Assembly: GCF_016313185.1 (NCBI RefSeq)
Contig: NZ_CP066218.1
Location: forward strand, 3,348,001-3,412,000
Source: Mycolicibacterium baixiangningiae
GTDB lineage: Bacteria; Actinomycetota; Actinomycetes; Mycobacteriales; Mycobacteriaceae
Length of the DNA: 64,000 nucleotides
Direction: 5' to 3'
Each line of letters opens with the position of its first letter. Position 1 is the first letter of the stretch. A program made the translations under genes and the position numbers. This document shows positions 1-8,903 of this stretch, in pieces. Below the pieces are notes generated by a model that saw nothing but the letters and a program-made list of their open reading frames with translations, was not told the DNA's origin and made no database searches.

Positions 1-136
1 CGAGGAGCATCGCGGGCGTCACACCGGCGAGCGGTCGATGGTCGATGGTCACGCGCCGGCGGTGCCGCGGCGCGGCGATGATGTGCACCGCGGCGGTGTC
101 GACCGAACGCAGCGGATACAGCACGGGACGGGCCAT
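1..136 (-). CDS. N-terminus of a protein cut by the window edge, possibly DAPG-hydrolase-like
   Basis: Only the first 45 codons are present, starting at the ATG complementary to 134-136 and running off the left edge. The visible protein begins MARPVLYPLRSVDTAAVHII and later reads DHRPLAGVTPAML. A GVTPxML stretch after a His/Pro pair recalls the phloroglucinol (DAPG/phloretin) hydrolase family, but this is from memory and from a fragment, so function stays open. It is divergent from the TetR gene with 83 bp between them, and a 24-bp inverted repeat lies in that gap, so the regulator probably controls it. Confidence 0.6.
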   Translation of the reverse strand, partial: MARPVLYPLRSVDTAAVHIIAAPRHRRRVTIDHRPLAGVTPAMLL

Positions 137-151
137 GGCCTACCTCCGAGA

Positions 152-175
152 TACGGTTTCGTTTCTTGAACCGTA
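152..175. promoter_or_regulatory. Candidate TetR operator (inverted repeat)
   Basis: TACGGTT at 152-158 is matched by AACCGTA at 169-175, a perfect 7-bp inverted repeat with a 10-bp spacer. It lies between the two divergent starts (136 minus, 220 plus). TetR dimers typically bind such palindromes next to their own gene, so this is the obvious operator candidate; binding is inferred. Confidence 0.5.
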
Positions 176-219
176 GAAGCCCGCGATAGGATACGCAAGC
201 GTCTCTTAGAGGAGGTCCC

Positions 220-789
220 ATGGCCCGGCGACACGGTGCAGAACTCGACACCGCCATCCGCACCGCCGTGCTGAGCCTGCTTGCCGAGCGCGGGCCCGGC
301 GGCGTGACGATGGAATCCGTCGCCGCGGCGGCGCGCACCAGCAAGCCGGTCCTGTACCGGCGGTGGCCCGACCGCGCGAGCCTGCTGCGGGACACGCTGA
401 TGCGGATCGCGACGACGGCCATTCCGCACGAGGACACCGGCAGCTTCCGCGGCGACATGCTGGCGGTGCTGCGCGGGTGGGCCGCACTGTTCACCGGACC
501 CGAAGCCGCGGTGCTGAAGGCCGCCGTCGCGGCCGCCGCCCACGACCAGGAGCTGACGGCCGCCTTCCGCGACGACGTCATCGGCTGGCGGAAGCGCGAG
601 ATGGCCGCTCTGCTGCAGCGCGGCGTCGACCGCGGTGACGTACGACCGGACGTTCCGGTGGAGATCGCCCGCGAACTCGGCCAGAGCGTGCTGTGGCACC
701 GGCTGCTGATCACCGGCGATCCGATCACCGACGACCTGGTGGTCCGCCTGGTCGACGACGTGCTCGTACCGTTCGTCGCACCGCGGTGA
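220..789 (+). CDS. TetR family transcriptional regulator
   Basis: This 189-residue protein has the TetR layout. An N-terminal helix-turn-helix at about residues 25-57 reads GGVTMESVAAAARTSKPVLY followed by RRW, typical of the recognition helix and of its YRRW/YRHF tail. It is followed by an all-helical ligand-binding half. GAGGAGG at 209-215 is a strong ribosome binding site for the ATG at 220. Its ligand is not visible from sequence. The divergent partial gene and the palindrome at 152-175 suggest local autoregulation. Confidence 0.9.
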   Translation: MARRHGAELDTAIRTAVLSLLAERGPGGVTMESVAAAARTSKPVLYRRWPDRASLLRDTLMRIATTAIPHEDTGSFRGDMLAVLRGWAALFTGPEAAVLKAAVAAAAHDQELTAAFRDDVIGWRKREMAALLQRGVDRGDVRPDVPVEIARELGQSVLWHRLLITGDPITDDLVVRLVDDVLVPFVAPR

Positions 790-838
790 CGGCCGGGCCT
801 ACTACGAGGCGTAGTTAGGGCTGCTCTACCATCGATTC

Positions 839-1879
839 GTGCCCGTCAGACGACTCTTCCTGCGGCTGGTCGACCTGCTGCCGCTGCCCAGTCTGCGGGT
901 CCAGCGCGCGATCGCGTTCGCGGTCATCCTGACCCAGGGCGGCATCTCGGTCACCGGTGCGATCGTCCGCGTCACCGCATCCGGGCTGGGTTGCCCCACC
1001 TGGCCGCAGTGCTTCCCGGGCAGCTTCACCCCCGTGCCGCACGCCGAGGTCCCCGGCATCCACCAGGCCGTCGAGTTCGGGAACCGCCTCATCACGTTCC
1101 TGGTGGTGCTGACCGCCGCGGCCGCCGTACTGGCCGTCACGCGCGCCCGGCGCCGTCGGGAAGTCCTCGTCTACGCGTGGTTGATGCCCGCGTCGACAGT
1201 GGCGCAGGCGGTGATCGGCGGCATCACGGTGCTGACCGGACTGCTGTGGTGGACGGTCGCGATCCACCTGCTGGTCTCCATGGCCATGGTGTGGCTGTCG
1301 GTGCTGCTCTTCGTGAAGATCGGCGAACCCGACCCGGCGGGCGGGGGCAGCGCTCCGGTACGGACGGTGCCGAAACCGTTGCGCCAGTTGACCTTCTTGA
1401 GTGCCGTGGCTCTATCCGCCATCCTGGTGACCGGCACCCTGGTGACCGGCGCCGGCCCGCACGCCGGCGACAAGAGCATCGAGGAACCCGTGCCGCGCCT
1501 CCAGGTCGAGATCACCACCCTGGTGCACCTGCACTCATCTCTGCTCGTGGCCTACCTGTCGCTGCTCATCGCGCTCGGCTTCGGCCTGCTCGCGGTGCGG
1601 GCGCCGCGGCCGGTGATGATCCGGCTGTACGTCCTGGTCGCGGTCGTCGTCGCGCAGGGCTTGGTCGGCGCCATTCAGTTCCTCAACGACGTACCCGCCG
1701 CGCTCGTCGCGGTGCACGTGGCCGGCGCGGCCGCCTGCACGGCGGCCACCGCGGCGCTATGGGCGTCGATGCGACAGCGGACCGAGCCCGAGGCGCTCGA
1801 GCGCGACCTCGACGGCGACGGCGAAGTCGCGCTGGCGGTCCGCACGCGTGGCGGCGTCGACTTGCCGCCAACCCAGTGA
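839..1879 (+). CDS. ctaA: Heme A synthase CtaA (heme O oxidase), integral membrane
   Basis: CtaA oxidises the C8 methyl group of heme O to a formyl group, giving heme A for the aa3 cytochrome oxidase. The 346-residue protein has about eight hydrophobic membrane segments. Residues 49-60 read SGLGCPTWPQCF with the paired cysteines (Cys52, Cys58) of the extracytoplasmic loop, and the EFGNR motif at 79-83 follows the candidate heme ligand His75. The start is a GTG at 839. Its last 123 bp overlap, on the opposite strand, the end of the ATP-grasp-like gene at 1757-2701. ctaB, which makes the substrate heme O, lies about 2.6 kb away. Confidence 0.9.
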   Translation: MPVRRLFLRLVDLLPLPSLRVQRAIAFAVILTQGGISVTGAIVRVTASGLGCPTWPQCFPGSFTPVPHAEVPGIHQAVEFGNRLITFLVVLTAAAAVLAVTRARRRREVLVYAWLMPASTVAQAVIGGITVLTGLLWWTVAIHLLVSMAMVWLSVLLFVKIGEPDPAGGGSAPVRTVPKPLRQLTFLSAVALSAILVTGTLVTGAGPHAGDKSIEEPVPRLQVEITTLVHLHSSLLVAYLSLLIALGFGLLAVRAPRPVMIRLYVLVAVVVAQGLVGAIQFLNDVPAALVAVHVAGAAACTAATAALWASMRQRTEPEALERDLDGDGEVALAVRTRGGVDLPPTQ

Positions 1880-2701
1880 CGGTTCCACCAGTTCCACTTC
1901 GAGCACCTGCGCATCGTCGCGGTCGCCGATGACGTCGACGCGGGCGTAGAGGAACTCGGCGGCGGTGATCCCGAGCGTCGCCGCGGCCGCCCGCAGCGCG
2001 GCGTGCCCGACATCCCACAGTTCGAAATCCGGCTCTGCGGGCGTGAGCATCTCCACGGCGTAGGTACCCGACTCGTCGAATACGGGCGGACCGTCCGGTG
2101 GCAGGATCGCGGCCTTGGTGAACGCGTGCGACTGCTCACCGCCGAGGAACACCAGCGCGGTCTCCCCGTACTCCACCCGCGCGTCGTAGGGCTGCACGAG
2201 CACCGCGCGCCCCTGCGCCTGCAGGTCTGCCGCGTGTCCGGCCGCCGCTTCGGCGTCGGTGAACCGCTGCGCTCCGGCCGAACCCCCACCGACGGCGGGT
2301 TTGACCACGACCTCACCGGCGGGCACGGCGACGGCGTCCCCCGCGGCGAAATAGTGGGTCGGCACCGTCGGCACCCCGTGGCGCGCCAGATCCACGAGGT
2401 AGCGCTTGTCGGTGTTCCACGCCACCACCGCCGGGTCGTTGAGCAGGTGGCGCACCCGCCGCGTCCATGCCAGGAATTCGTCGAGGCGCTCGATGTAGTC
2501 CCATGTCGCACGCAGGATCACCACGTCCGCGTCCAGGGTCCCCGGGTCGTCCCAGGGCAGCCAACGGGCGTGCAGACCCCGGCCGCGCAGGGCGTCGACC
2601 AGCCCGTCGTCGTCGCCGTCACCCTGCGGCAACGCCGGGCAGGCGGCCAGCACGATGCGCGGATGGAACACGTCGGGACGCGCGAGCCTCACCCGGGTCA
2701 T
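1757..2701 (-). CDS. RimK/ATP-grasp-like protein (Rv1455-type), function unknown
   Basis: The protein has 314 residues from ATG 2701. The middle and C-terminal parts look like an ATP-grasp fold: VVVKPAVGGGSAG (lysine plus glycine-rich loop), VLVQPYDARVEYGETALVFL, and a late FLYARVDVIGD/EVELVEPSLGW segment with Mg-binding acidic residues. Such enzymes ligate a carboxylate to an amine, but the substrate here is unknown. The frame stays open far upstream of 2701; I chose the ATG that begins MTRVRLARPDVF because it sits just before the divergent qor start at 2726. The 3' end overlaps ctaA on the other strand by 123 bp. Confidence 0.75.
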   Translation of the reverse strand: MTRVRLARPDVFHPRIVLAACPALPQGDGDDDGLVDALRGRGLHARWLPWDDPGTLDADVVILRATWDYIERLDEFLAWTRRVRHLLNDPAVVAWNTDKRYLVDLARHGVPTVPTHYFAAGDAVAVPAGEVVVKPAVGGGSAGAQRFTDAEAAAGHAADLQAQGRAVLVQPYDARVEYGETALVFLGGEQSHAFTKAAILPPDGPPVFDESGTYAVEMLTPAEPDFELWDVGHAALRAAAATLGITAAEFLYARVDVIGDRDDAQVLEVELVEPSLGWRQVDAATRADRQRDFAVAVEVALERLGLGPLSHRRP

Positions 2702-2725
2702 GCTAAGCGGTGGATGATGGTTCGC

Positions 2726-3700
2726 ATGTACGCCATCGAAGTCTCCGAAACCGGCGGTCCGGAAGTCCTCAACCACGTCGAGAGGGCGCAACCCGCCCCC
2801 GGCCCGGGTCAGGTCCTGATCAGGGCCGAGGCCATCGGCGTCAACTTCATCGACACCTACTTCAGGTCGGGTCTCTATCCCCGTGAGGTGCCGTTCGTCG
2901 TCGGCACCGAGGTGTGCGGGACCATCGAGGCCATCGGCGACGACGTCGCGGCGTTGCGGGTCGGGGATCGGGTGGTCACCGACAAGGCGGTGGGTGCCTA
3001 CGCCGAATACACCTTGGCCCCAGCAGATTTCGTGGCCTACGTACCCGACGGGGTGGCTCCCGCGGTCGCCGCCTCCGCACTGCTGAAGGGGATGACCGCC
3101 CACTACCTGATCAAGTCGACCTATCCGGTCGCCCAGGGTGACACGGTTCTGCTGCACGCGGGCGCCGGCGGGGTCGGCCTGATCCTCACCCAGTGGGTGA
3201 CAAGCATGGCCGCCAAGGTCATCACGACGGTGTCCACGCCGGAGAAGGCCGAACTCTCCCGCCGGGCCGGGGCCATCGAGGTGCTCGACTACCCGGACGA
3301 CCCACAGGAATTCGGCGCGAAGATCCGAGAATTGACCGGCGGCAACGGCGTCGCCGCTGTCTACGACGGGGTGGGTGCCGCGACGTTCGACGCCAGCCTG
3401 GCCAGTCTCGCGGTGCGCGGCACGCTGGCGCTCTTCGGCGCCGCGAGCGGACCCGTCCCGCCGGTCGACCCGCAGCGGCTCAACACCGCCGGCTCGGTGT
3501 TCCTGACCCGCCCCAACCTGGCGCACCACACCCGCACCCCCGACGAATTCTCCTGGCGTGCAGGCGAAGTGCTCGACGCCATCGCCAAGGGTACGTTCGC
3601 GGTGACCGTCAGCGAGCACTATCCCCTCGGCGAGGCCGAGCGGGCACATCGTGATCTTCAGGGCCGTAAGACGGTCGGCTCGGTGGTGCTGGTGCCGTGA
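2726..3700 (+). CDS. qor: NADPH:quinone oxidoreductase, zeta-crystallin/QOR family
   Basis: A 324-residue zinc-free medium-chain reductase that transfers two or one electrons from NADPH to quinones. It opens MYAIEVSETGGPEVL, has the QOR motif EAIGVNFIDTYFRSGLYP near residue 40, and a cofactor loop HAGAGGVGLILTQW near residue 150. The structural and catalytic zinc ligands of alcohol dehydrogenases are absent. Earlier in-frame ATGs exist at 2714 and 2717; 2726 was chosen because related mycobacterial proteins begin at the equivalent MxAIEV. It matches M. tuberculosis Rv1454c in context. Confidence 0.88.
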   Translation: MYAIEVSETGGPEVLNHVERAQPAPGPGQVLIRAEAIGVNFIDTYFRSGLYPREVPFVVGTEVCGTIEAIGDDVAALRVGDRVVTDKAVGAYAEYTLAPADFVAYVPDGVAPAVAASALLKGMTAHYLIKSTYPVAQGDTVLLHAGAGGVGLILTQWVTSMAAKVITTVSTPEKAELSRRAGAIEVLDYPDDPQEFGAKIRELTGGNGVAAVYDGVGAATFDASLASLAVRGTLALFGAASGPVPPVDPQRLNTAGSVFLTRPNLAHHTRTPDEFSWRAGEVLDAIAKGTFAVTVSEHYPLGEAERAHRDLQGRKTVGSVVLVP

Positions 3701-3704
3701 CGGC

Positions 3705-4136
3705 GTGACGCGAGACCTCGTCGTGACACCGACGTTCGTCGTGCCCGCATCGGAGTTGAGCGAACGCTTCTCCAGGTCCTCGGGCCCGGGCGGCCAGGGC
3801 GTCAACACCACCGACAGCAGGGTCGAGCTGTCCTTCGACGTGGGGCGAGCACCGTCGGTGCCGCCACACCTGCGTCATCGCATGCTCTGCCGGCTGCGCG
3901 GTCGGCTCACCGCAGGGGTGCTCACGGTGACGGCCAGTGAGCATCGCGCACAACTGCAGAACCGCACGGCGGCCCGCGAACGGATGGCCCGCCTGCTGCG
4001 CGAGGCCGCGGCCCCTCCCTCGCCTGCGCGCCGGCCGACCCGGCCCACCAGGGGGTCGAAGGAACGCCGGATCACCGCGAAGAAGCAACGGGGCCAGACC
4101 AAGCAGGGTCGCCGCACCGGATGGGACCCGAGCTAG
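3705..4136 (+). CDS. arfB: ArfB/YaeJ-like peptidyl-tRNA hydrolase (ribosome rescue factor)
   Basis: The 143-residue protein has the release-factor domain 3 signature SGPGGQGVNTT, with GGQ at about residues 29-31, and no codon-recognition domain. The C-terminus is a basic tail rich in Lys/Arg (RRITAKKQRGQTKQGRR). This is the architecture of ArfB, which enters the empty mRNA channel of stalled ribosomes with its tail and hydrolyses the peptidyl-tRNA. It follows qor by 4 bp, so it is probably co-transcribed. Start is GTG at 3705; GTG 3723 is an alternative. Confidence 0.85.
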   Translation: MTRDLVVTPTFVVPASELSERFSRSSGPGGQGVNTTDSRVELSFDVGRAPSVPPHLRHRMLCRLRGRLTAGVLTVTASEHRAQLQNRTAARERMARLLREAAAPPSPARRPTRPTRGSKERRITAKKQRGQTKQGRRTGWDPS

Positions 4137-4455
4137 CCGAACAGCGTCGCGCAGACGCCCGCCGGGATCAGAGCCAGGTAGCCGACACGCTGTCGTCGCC
4201 GTCGGTCGACCGGTACACCGTCGCCCCCGCTTCTTCGGCGATGAGCGCCCCCGCAGCCCAGTAGTGGCCGCGAGGTCGGCTTCCACGAACGCATGCAGAC
4301 TGCCGTGGGCGACCAGGCACAGGTCCACAGCCGCGGCGCCGAACCGGCGCACGTCGATGTGGTCGGCCAGCAGGGCGCCGAGGTCGCCGGGAGCTGAAGC
4401 GGCAGCACCGACCGCTGCGCCGGTGACCTCAGCTGCGCACCTGTCTGGGCGGCGG
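4133..4455 (-). pseudogene. Decayed inositol-monophosphatase-family fragment
   Basis: Read on the minus strand from about 4455, one frame gives LLADHIDVRRFGAAAVDLCLVAHG and then LHAFVEADLAA. After a one-base shift the next frame gives HYWAAGALIAEEAGATVYRS and a stop at 4168. A third frame gives LIPAGVCATLFG with a stop at 4133. Together these rebuild the C-terminal third of an IMPase (RRFGSAALDL... WDxAAGxLIxEEAG). The N-terminal two thirds, including the metal-binding DPxDGT, are missing because ctaB begins immediately upstream. At least two frameshifts plus truncation make it a relic. Confidence 0.7.
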
Positions 4456-5385
4456 TCAGCTCAGCAGCGTCGGCAGCGCCAGCACCGAATCGACTGCCAG
4501 CGCGCAGAACACCACGGCCAGATAGTTGTTCGACTGCAGGAACAGCCGCAGCGGCTTGACCGGCTCGCCGCGCTTGACGCCGCTGTAGAGCTGGTGGGCC
4601 ATCACCAGGAACCAGGTGCCCGCGAGCAGCGCCACCACGGCGTAGAGCCAGCCGGTGGCCAACGCCAGCACGAGCGTTGTGAGCACGGTCAGCCAGGTGT
4701 AGATCAGGATCTGGCGGGTCACCTGGCGCTCGGTGGCCACCGCGGGCAGCATCGGCACACCCGCCGCTTTGTAGTCGTCCTTGTACCGCATCGCCAGCGC
4801 CCAGGTGTGCGGCGGTGTCCAGAAGAAGATGATCGCGAACATCACCAGCGCTGGCCACTGGACCGTGCCGGTGACCGCAGACCAGCCGATCATCACCGGC
4901 ATGCATCCGGCCGCCCCACCCCACACCACGTTCTGGGAGGTGCGGCGCTTGAGCAGCAGGGTGTAGACGAAGACGTAGAACGCGATGGTCGCCACGGCCA
5001 GCAGGCCGGACAGCAGGTTACTGGTGGCCCACAGCCAGAAGAACGATCCGACCGACAGTACGAGCCCGAAGATCAGGGCGTTGCGGGTGGGGACGGTCGC
5101 GCGCGCCAGCGGACGGCGCGCGGTCCGCTTCATCATCTTGTCGATATCGGCGTCGGCGACGCAGTTGAGCGTGTTCGCGCCCGCCGCGGCCAGCATTCCG
5201 CCGATGAGGGTGTTGAGAATCAGCAGCGGTTCGACCGTGCCGCGATCGGCCAGCAGCATCGCCGGAATGGCGGTGACCAGCAGCAACTCGATCACACGTG
5301 GTTTGGTCAGCGCCAGATATGCCAACACCGTGGTGCGGATGCGAGACGGCGCCCCATGGCTGAGGTGGCGCTCGCGAATGCTCAC
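4456..5385 (-). CDS. ctaB: Protoheme IX farnesyltransferase CtaB (heme O synthase)
   Basis: CtaB attaches a farnesyl group to heme B, giving heme O. It is a 309-residue UbiA-superfamily prenyltransferase with about nine membrane helices. The first Asp-rich motif is NCVADADID at residues 74-82 (Asn74, Asp78, Asp82), followed by [11 protein letters not shown]. The second cytoplasmic loop contains [14 protein letters not shown]. Start is the ATG at 5385 ([13 protein letters not shown]). It is divergent from tkt with 275 bp between, in which I see no further gene. Its product feeds CtaA. Confidence 0.93.
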   Translation of the reverse strand: MSIRERHLSHGAPSRIRTTVLAYLALTKPRVIELLLVTAIPAMLLADRGTVEPLLILNTLIGGMLAAAGANTLNCVADADIDKMMKRTARRPLARATVPTRNALIFGLVLSVGSFFWLWATSNLLSGLLAVATIAFYVFVYTLLLKRRTSQNVVWGGAAGCMPVMIGWSAVTGTVQWPALVMFAIIFFWTPPHTWALAMRYKDDYKAAGVPMLPAVATERQVTRQILIYTWLTVLTTLVLALATGWLYAVVALLAGTWFLVMAHQLYSGVKRGEPVKPLRLFLQSNNYLAVVFCALAVDSVLALPTLLS

Positions 5386-5660
5386 GCAGTCAACTCCTCA
5401 TCGTTGGCGGTGGTCGTCCGATGTTGATGGTCTTCCGCTTGGTGATGGTCACAGCCGCCGCGCAACATCTACTACAGACGATGGTAGACCGCTGGAGACC
5501 CTGCGGATGACCGCAGGGTCGATTCCGCGTTGATACCGTAACGGGACGACTAATTCCGCCCGCATGCAGCATGCGGGGGCCCGCCGGTGAGCACTAGTGT
5601 TGGAGCTGCGGTCCGGATGGTTGTGTGCGGCCGCTGACCGAACATCACCAAGGAGCGCCA

Positions 5661-7751
5661 GTGACCACCGTCGACGAGATCGCGACGCTGACCGAACCCC
5701 ACCACCCCGACGACTGGACCGAGTTGGACTCGACCGCGGTCGACACCGTCCGGGTGCTGGCGGCGGATGCGGTGCAGAAGGTCGGCAACGGCCACCCCGG
5801 GACCGCGATGAGCCTGGCGCCGCTGGCGTACACGCTGTTCCAGCGGCAGATGCGCCACGACCCGAGCGACGTGCACTGGCTGGGCCGGGACCGCTTCATC
5901 CTGTCCTGCGGACATTCCAGCCTGACGCTCTACATCCAGCTCTACCTGGGTGGCTTCGGGCTCGAACTCGGCGACATCGAGTCGCTGCGGACCTTCAAGT
6001 CGAAGACCCCGGGCCACCCGGAGTTCCGCCACACCAAGGGCGTGGAGATCACCACCGGGCCGCTCGGCCAGGGTCTGGCCTCGGCGGTTGGCATGGCGAT
6101 GGCGGCCCGCTACGAGCGGGGGCTCTTCGATCCCGACGCCGCCCCGGGCACCAGCCCGTTCGACCACTTCATCTACGTGATCGCCTCCGACGGTGACATC
6201 GAGGAGGGCATCACCAGCGAGGCGAGCTCGCTGGCGGGCACCCAGCAGCTCGGCAACCTGATCGTGTTCTACGACCAGAACCAGATCTCCATCGAGCACG
6301 ACACGAACATCGCGCTGTCGGAGAACGTCGCCGATCGTTACCGCGCCTACGGCTGGCACGTCCAGGAAGTCGAGGGCGGCGAGAACGTCACCGGTATCGA
6401 GCAGGCGATCGAAGAGGCCAAGAAGGTCACCGACAAGCCGTCGTTCATCGCGCTGCGCACGATCATCGGCTATCCGGCCCCCACCAAGATGAACACCGGC
6501 GGCGTGCACGGTTCGGCGCTCGGCGACGACGAGGTGGCCGCCACCAAGAAGATCCTGGGCTTCGACCCGGACAAGACGTTCGAGGTGCGCGACGAGGTCA
6601 TCGAGCACACCCGCAAGCTGGTGGACCGTGGCCGCGAGGCGCACGAGAAGTGGCAGCCCGAGTTCGACGCCTGGGCCGAGCGCGAACCCGAGCGCAAGAA
6701 GCTGCTCGACCGGCTGACCGCCGAAGAGCTGCCCGACGGCTGGGACGCCGACATCACCTACTGGGAGCCGGGTAGCAAGGCAGTGGCCACCCGCGCCGCA
6801 TTCGGTCAGGTGCTCAACGACGTCGCCCCTAAGCTCCCCGAATTGTGGGGTGGCTCAGCCGACCTCGCGGGTAGCAACAACACCACCATCAAGGGCGTCA
6901 ACTCTTTCGGTCCCCCGTCGATCTCCACCGAGGACTTCACCGCCGACTGGTACGGGCGGGTGCTGCACTTCGGCATCCGCGAGCACGCGATGGGCTCGAT
7001 CCTGTCGGGCATCGTGCTGCACGGACCGACCCGCGCCTTCGGCGGTACGTTCCTGCAGTTCTCCGACTACATGCGGCCCGCGGTGCGGTTGGCGTCGCTG
7101 ATGGACATCGACACCATCTACATCTGGACCCACGATTCGATCGGCCTCGGCGAGGACGGCCCCACCCATCAGCCGATCGAACACCTGGCGGCGCTGCGGG
7201 CGATCCCGAATCTGTCGGTGGTCCGGCCCGGCGACCCCAACGAGACGGCGTACGCGTGGCGCAGCATCATCGCCCGCGGCAACGGCAGCGGTCCGGTCGG
7301 GTTCATCCTGACCCGTCAGGGCATCCCGGTGCTGGAGGGCACCGACTCCGACGGCGTCGCTCGCGGCGGTTACGTCCTCGGCGGCGGTGACGCGACGGGG
7401 GCCGACGTGATCCTCATCGGCACCGGCTCCGAGCTGCAGCTCGCGGTGGAGGCGAAGAAGCTCCTCGCAGAGAAGGACATCACCGCGGCGGTGGTGTCGA
7501 TGCCGTGTGTGGAGTGGTTCGAATCGCAGCCGCGGGAGTACCGCGACAGCGTGCTGCCGCCCAACGTCTCCGCCCGGGTCGCCGTGGAGGCCGCCGTCGC
7601 CCAGAGTTGGTACAAGCTCGTCGGCGACACCGGCGAGATCATCTCCATCGAGCACTACGGGGAGTCCGCCGACGACAAGACGTTGTTCCGCGAGTTCGGC
7701 TTCACGGCCGAAGCCGTCGCCGCCGCAGCGGAGCGATCAATCGCAAACTGA
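5661..7751 (+). CDS. tkt: Transketolase
   Basis: TPP- and Mg-dependent transfer of two-carbon ketol units in the non-oxidative pentose phosphate pathway. The protein has 696 residues from GTG 5661, preceded by AAGGAG at 5650-5655. Visible signatures are [10 protein letters not shown] (His45), the TPP-binding block starting [13 protein letters not shown] and ending in FYDQNQ, and the pyrimidine-domain stretch [12 protein letters not shown] with the catalytic Glu. The substrate loop [19 protein letters not shown] is also intact. It is the first gene of a tight tkt-tal-zwf-opcA-pgl run. Confidence 0.96.
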   Translation: MTTVDEIATLTEPHHPDDWTELDSTAVDTVRVLAADAVQKVGNGHPGTAMSLAPLAYTLFQRQMRHDPSDVHWLGRDRFILSCGHSSLTLYIQLYLGGFGLELGDIESLRTFKSKTPGHPEFRHTKGVEITTGPLGQGLASAVGMAMAARYERGLFDPDAAPGTSPFDHFIYVIASDGDIEEGITSEASSLAGTQQLGNLIVFYDQNQISIEHDTNIALSENVADRYRAYGWHVQEVEGGENVTGIEQAIEEAKKVTDKPSFIALRTIIGYPAPTKMNTGGVHGSALGDDEVAATKKILGFDPDKTFEVRDEVIEHTRKLVDRGREAHEKWQPEFDAWAEREPERKKLLDRLTAEELPDGWDADITYWEPGSKAVATRAAFGQVLNDVAPKLPELWGGSADLAGSNNTTIKGVNSFGPPSISTEDFTADWYGRVLHFGIREHAMGSILSGIVLHGPTRAFGGTFLQFSDYMRPAVRLASLMDIDTIYIWTHDSIGLGEDGPTHQPIEHLAALRAIPNLSVVRPGDPNETAYAWRSIIARGNGSGPVGFILTRQGIPVLEGTDSDGVARGGYVLGGGDATGADVILIGTGSELQLAVEAKKLLAEKDITAAVVSMPCVEWFESQPREYRDSVLPPNVSARVAVEAAVAQSWYKLVGDTGEIISIEHYGESADDKTLFREFGFTAEAVAAAAERSIAN

Positions 7752-7777
7752 CTGGAAACCCTCTGAAAGGCAAGACC

Positions 7778-8896
7778 ATGTCGCAGAACGAGAACTTGGC
7801 CGCACTAGCGGCCGCCGGTGTGTCCGTATGGCTAGACGATCTGTCCCGTGAGCGTCTGCAGACCGGCAATCTGCAGAACCTCATTGACACCCGCAGCGTC
7901 GTCGGGGTCACCACCAACCCGTCGATCTTCCAGGCCGCGCTGTCGAAGGGCGATGCGTACGACGCGCAGGTGAAGGAACTCGCCGAGCGCGGTGCCGACG
8001 TCGACGCCACCATCCGCACCGTCACCACCGACGACGTGCGCAACGCGTGCGACGTGCTCGCCAAGCAGTACGAACAGTCCGGCGGCGTCGACGGTCGGGT
8101 GTCGATCGAGGTCGACCCGCGGCTGGCCCGCGACGCGGACAAGACGATCCTGCAGGCCATCGAACTGTGGAAGATCGTCGACCGGCCCAACGTACTGATC
8201 AAGATCCCCGCGATGAAGGAAGGTATTCCGGCCATCACCGCCGTGCTCGCGGAGGGCATTTCGGTCAACGTAACGCTGATCTTCTCCGTCGAACGCCACC
8301 GCGCGGTCATGGACGCTTACCTCGAGGGGCTGGAGAAGGCCAAGGAGGCCGGCCACGACCTGTCCAAGATCCATTCGGTTGCCTCGTTCTTCGTCTCCCG
8401 TGTGGACACCGAGATCGACAGCCGGCTGGAGAAGATCGGCTCCGAGGAGGCGCTGGCGCTGCGCGGGCAGGCCGGTGTGGCCAACGCCCGACTGGCCTAC
8501 GCCGCCTACGAAGAGGTGTTCGTCGGCGGATCACGCTTCAAACCGCTCGAGGAGGCCGGGGCCCGGGTGCAGCGGCCGCTGTGGGCGTCGACCGGGGTGA
8601 AGAACCCCGACTACTCCGACACCCTCTACGTCACCGAACTGGTCGCACCGAACACGGTGAACACGATGCCGGAGAAGACGCTCGAGGCCGTCGCCGACCA
8701 CGGCGTGATCACCGGCGACACGGTGACCGGGAAGGCCGCCGAATCGCAGGAGGTCTTCGACAAGCTCGAGGCGGTGGGAATCGACCTCACCGACGTGTTC
8801 CTGGCCCTCGAGAACGAAGGCGTGGAGAAGTTCGACAAGTCGTGGCAGGAGCTGCTCGAGGCGACACAGGGGCAGCTCGACGAGAAGAAGTCCTGA
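7778..8896 (+). CDS. tal: Transaldolase
   Basis: Moves a dihydroxyacetone unit between sugar phosphates through a Schiff base. The 372-residue protein starts [26 protein letters not shown]-like purines at 7765-7770 precede the ATG. The active-site lysine is in [12 protein letters not shown] (Lys142), and the N-terminal [13 protein letters not shown] block (about 43-55) is the other family signature. It follows tkt by 26 bp. Length and sequence fit the long actinobacterial transaldolase type. Confidence 0.95.
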   Translation: MSQNENLAALAAAGVSVWLDDLSRERLQTGNLQNLIDTRSVVGVTTNPSIFQAALSKGDAYDAQVKELAERGADVDATIRTVTTDDVRNACDVLAKQYEQSGGVDGRVSIEVDPRLARDADKTILQAIELWKIVDRPNVLIKIPAMKEGIPAITAVLAEGISVNVTLIFSVERHRAVMDAYLEGLEKAKEAGHDLSKIHSVASFFVSRVDTEIDSRLEKIGSEEALALRGQAGVANARLAYAAYEEVFVGGSRFKPLEEAGARVQRPLWASTGVKNPDYSDTLYVTELVAPNTVNTMPEKTLEAVADHGVITGDTVTGKAAESQEVFDKLEAVGIDLTDVFLALENEGVEKFDKSWQELLEATQGQLDEKKS

Positions 8897-8903
8897 GCCG
8901 GAT

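Noticed and set aside
2003..2725. Long N-terminal extension of the qor reading frame.
   Set aside because: It is antisense to the ATP-grasp-like gene and reads as Arg/Pro/His-rich shadow; the family N-terminus is at 2726.
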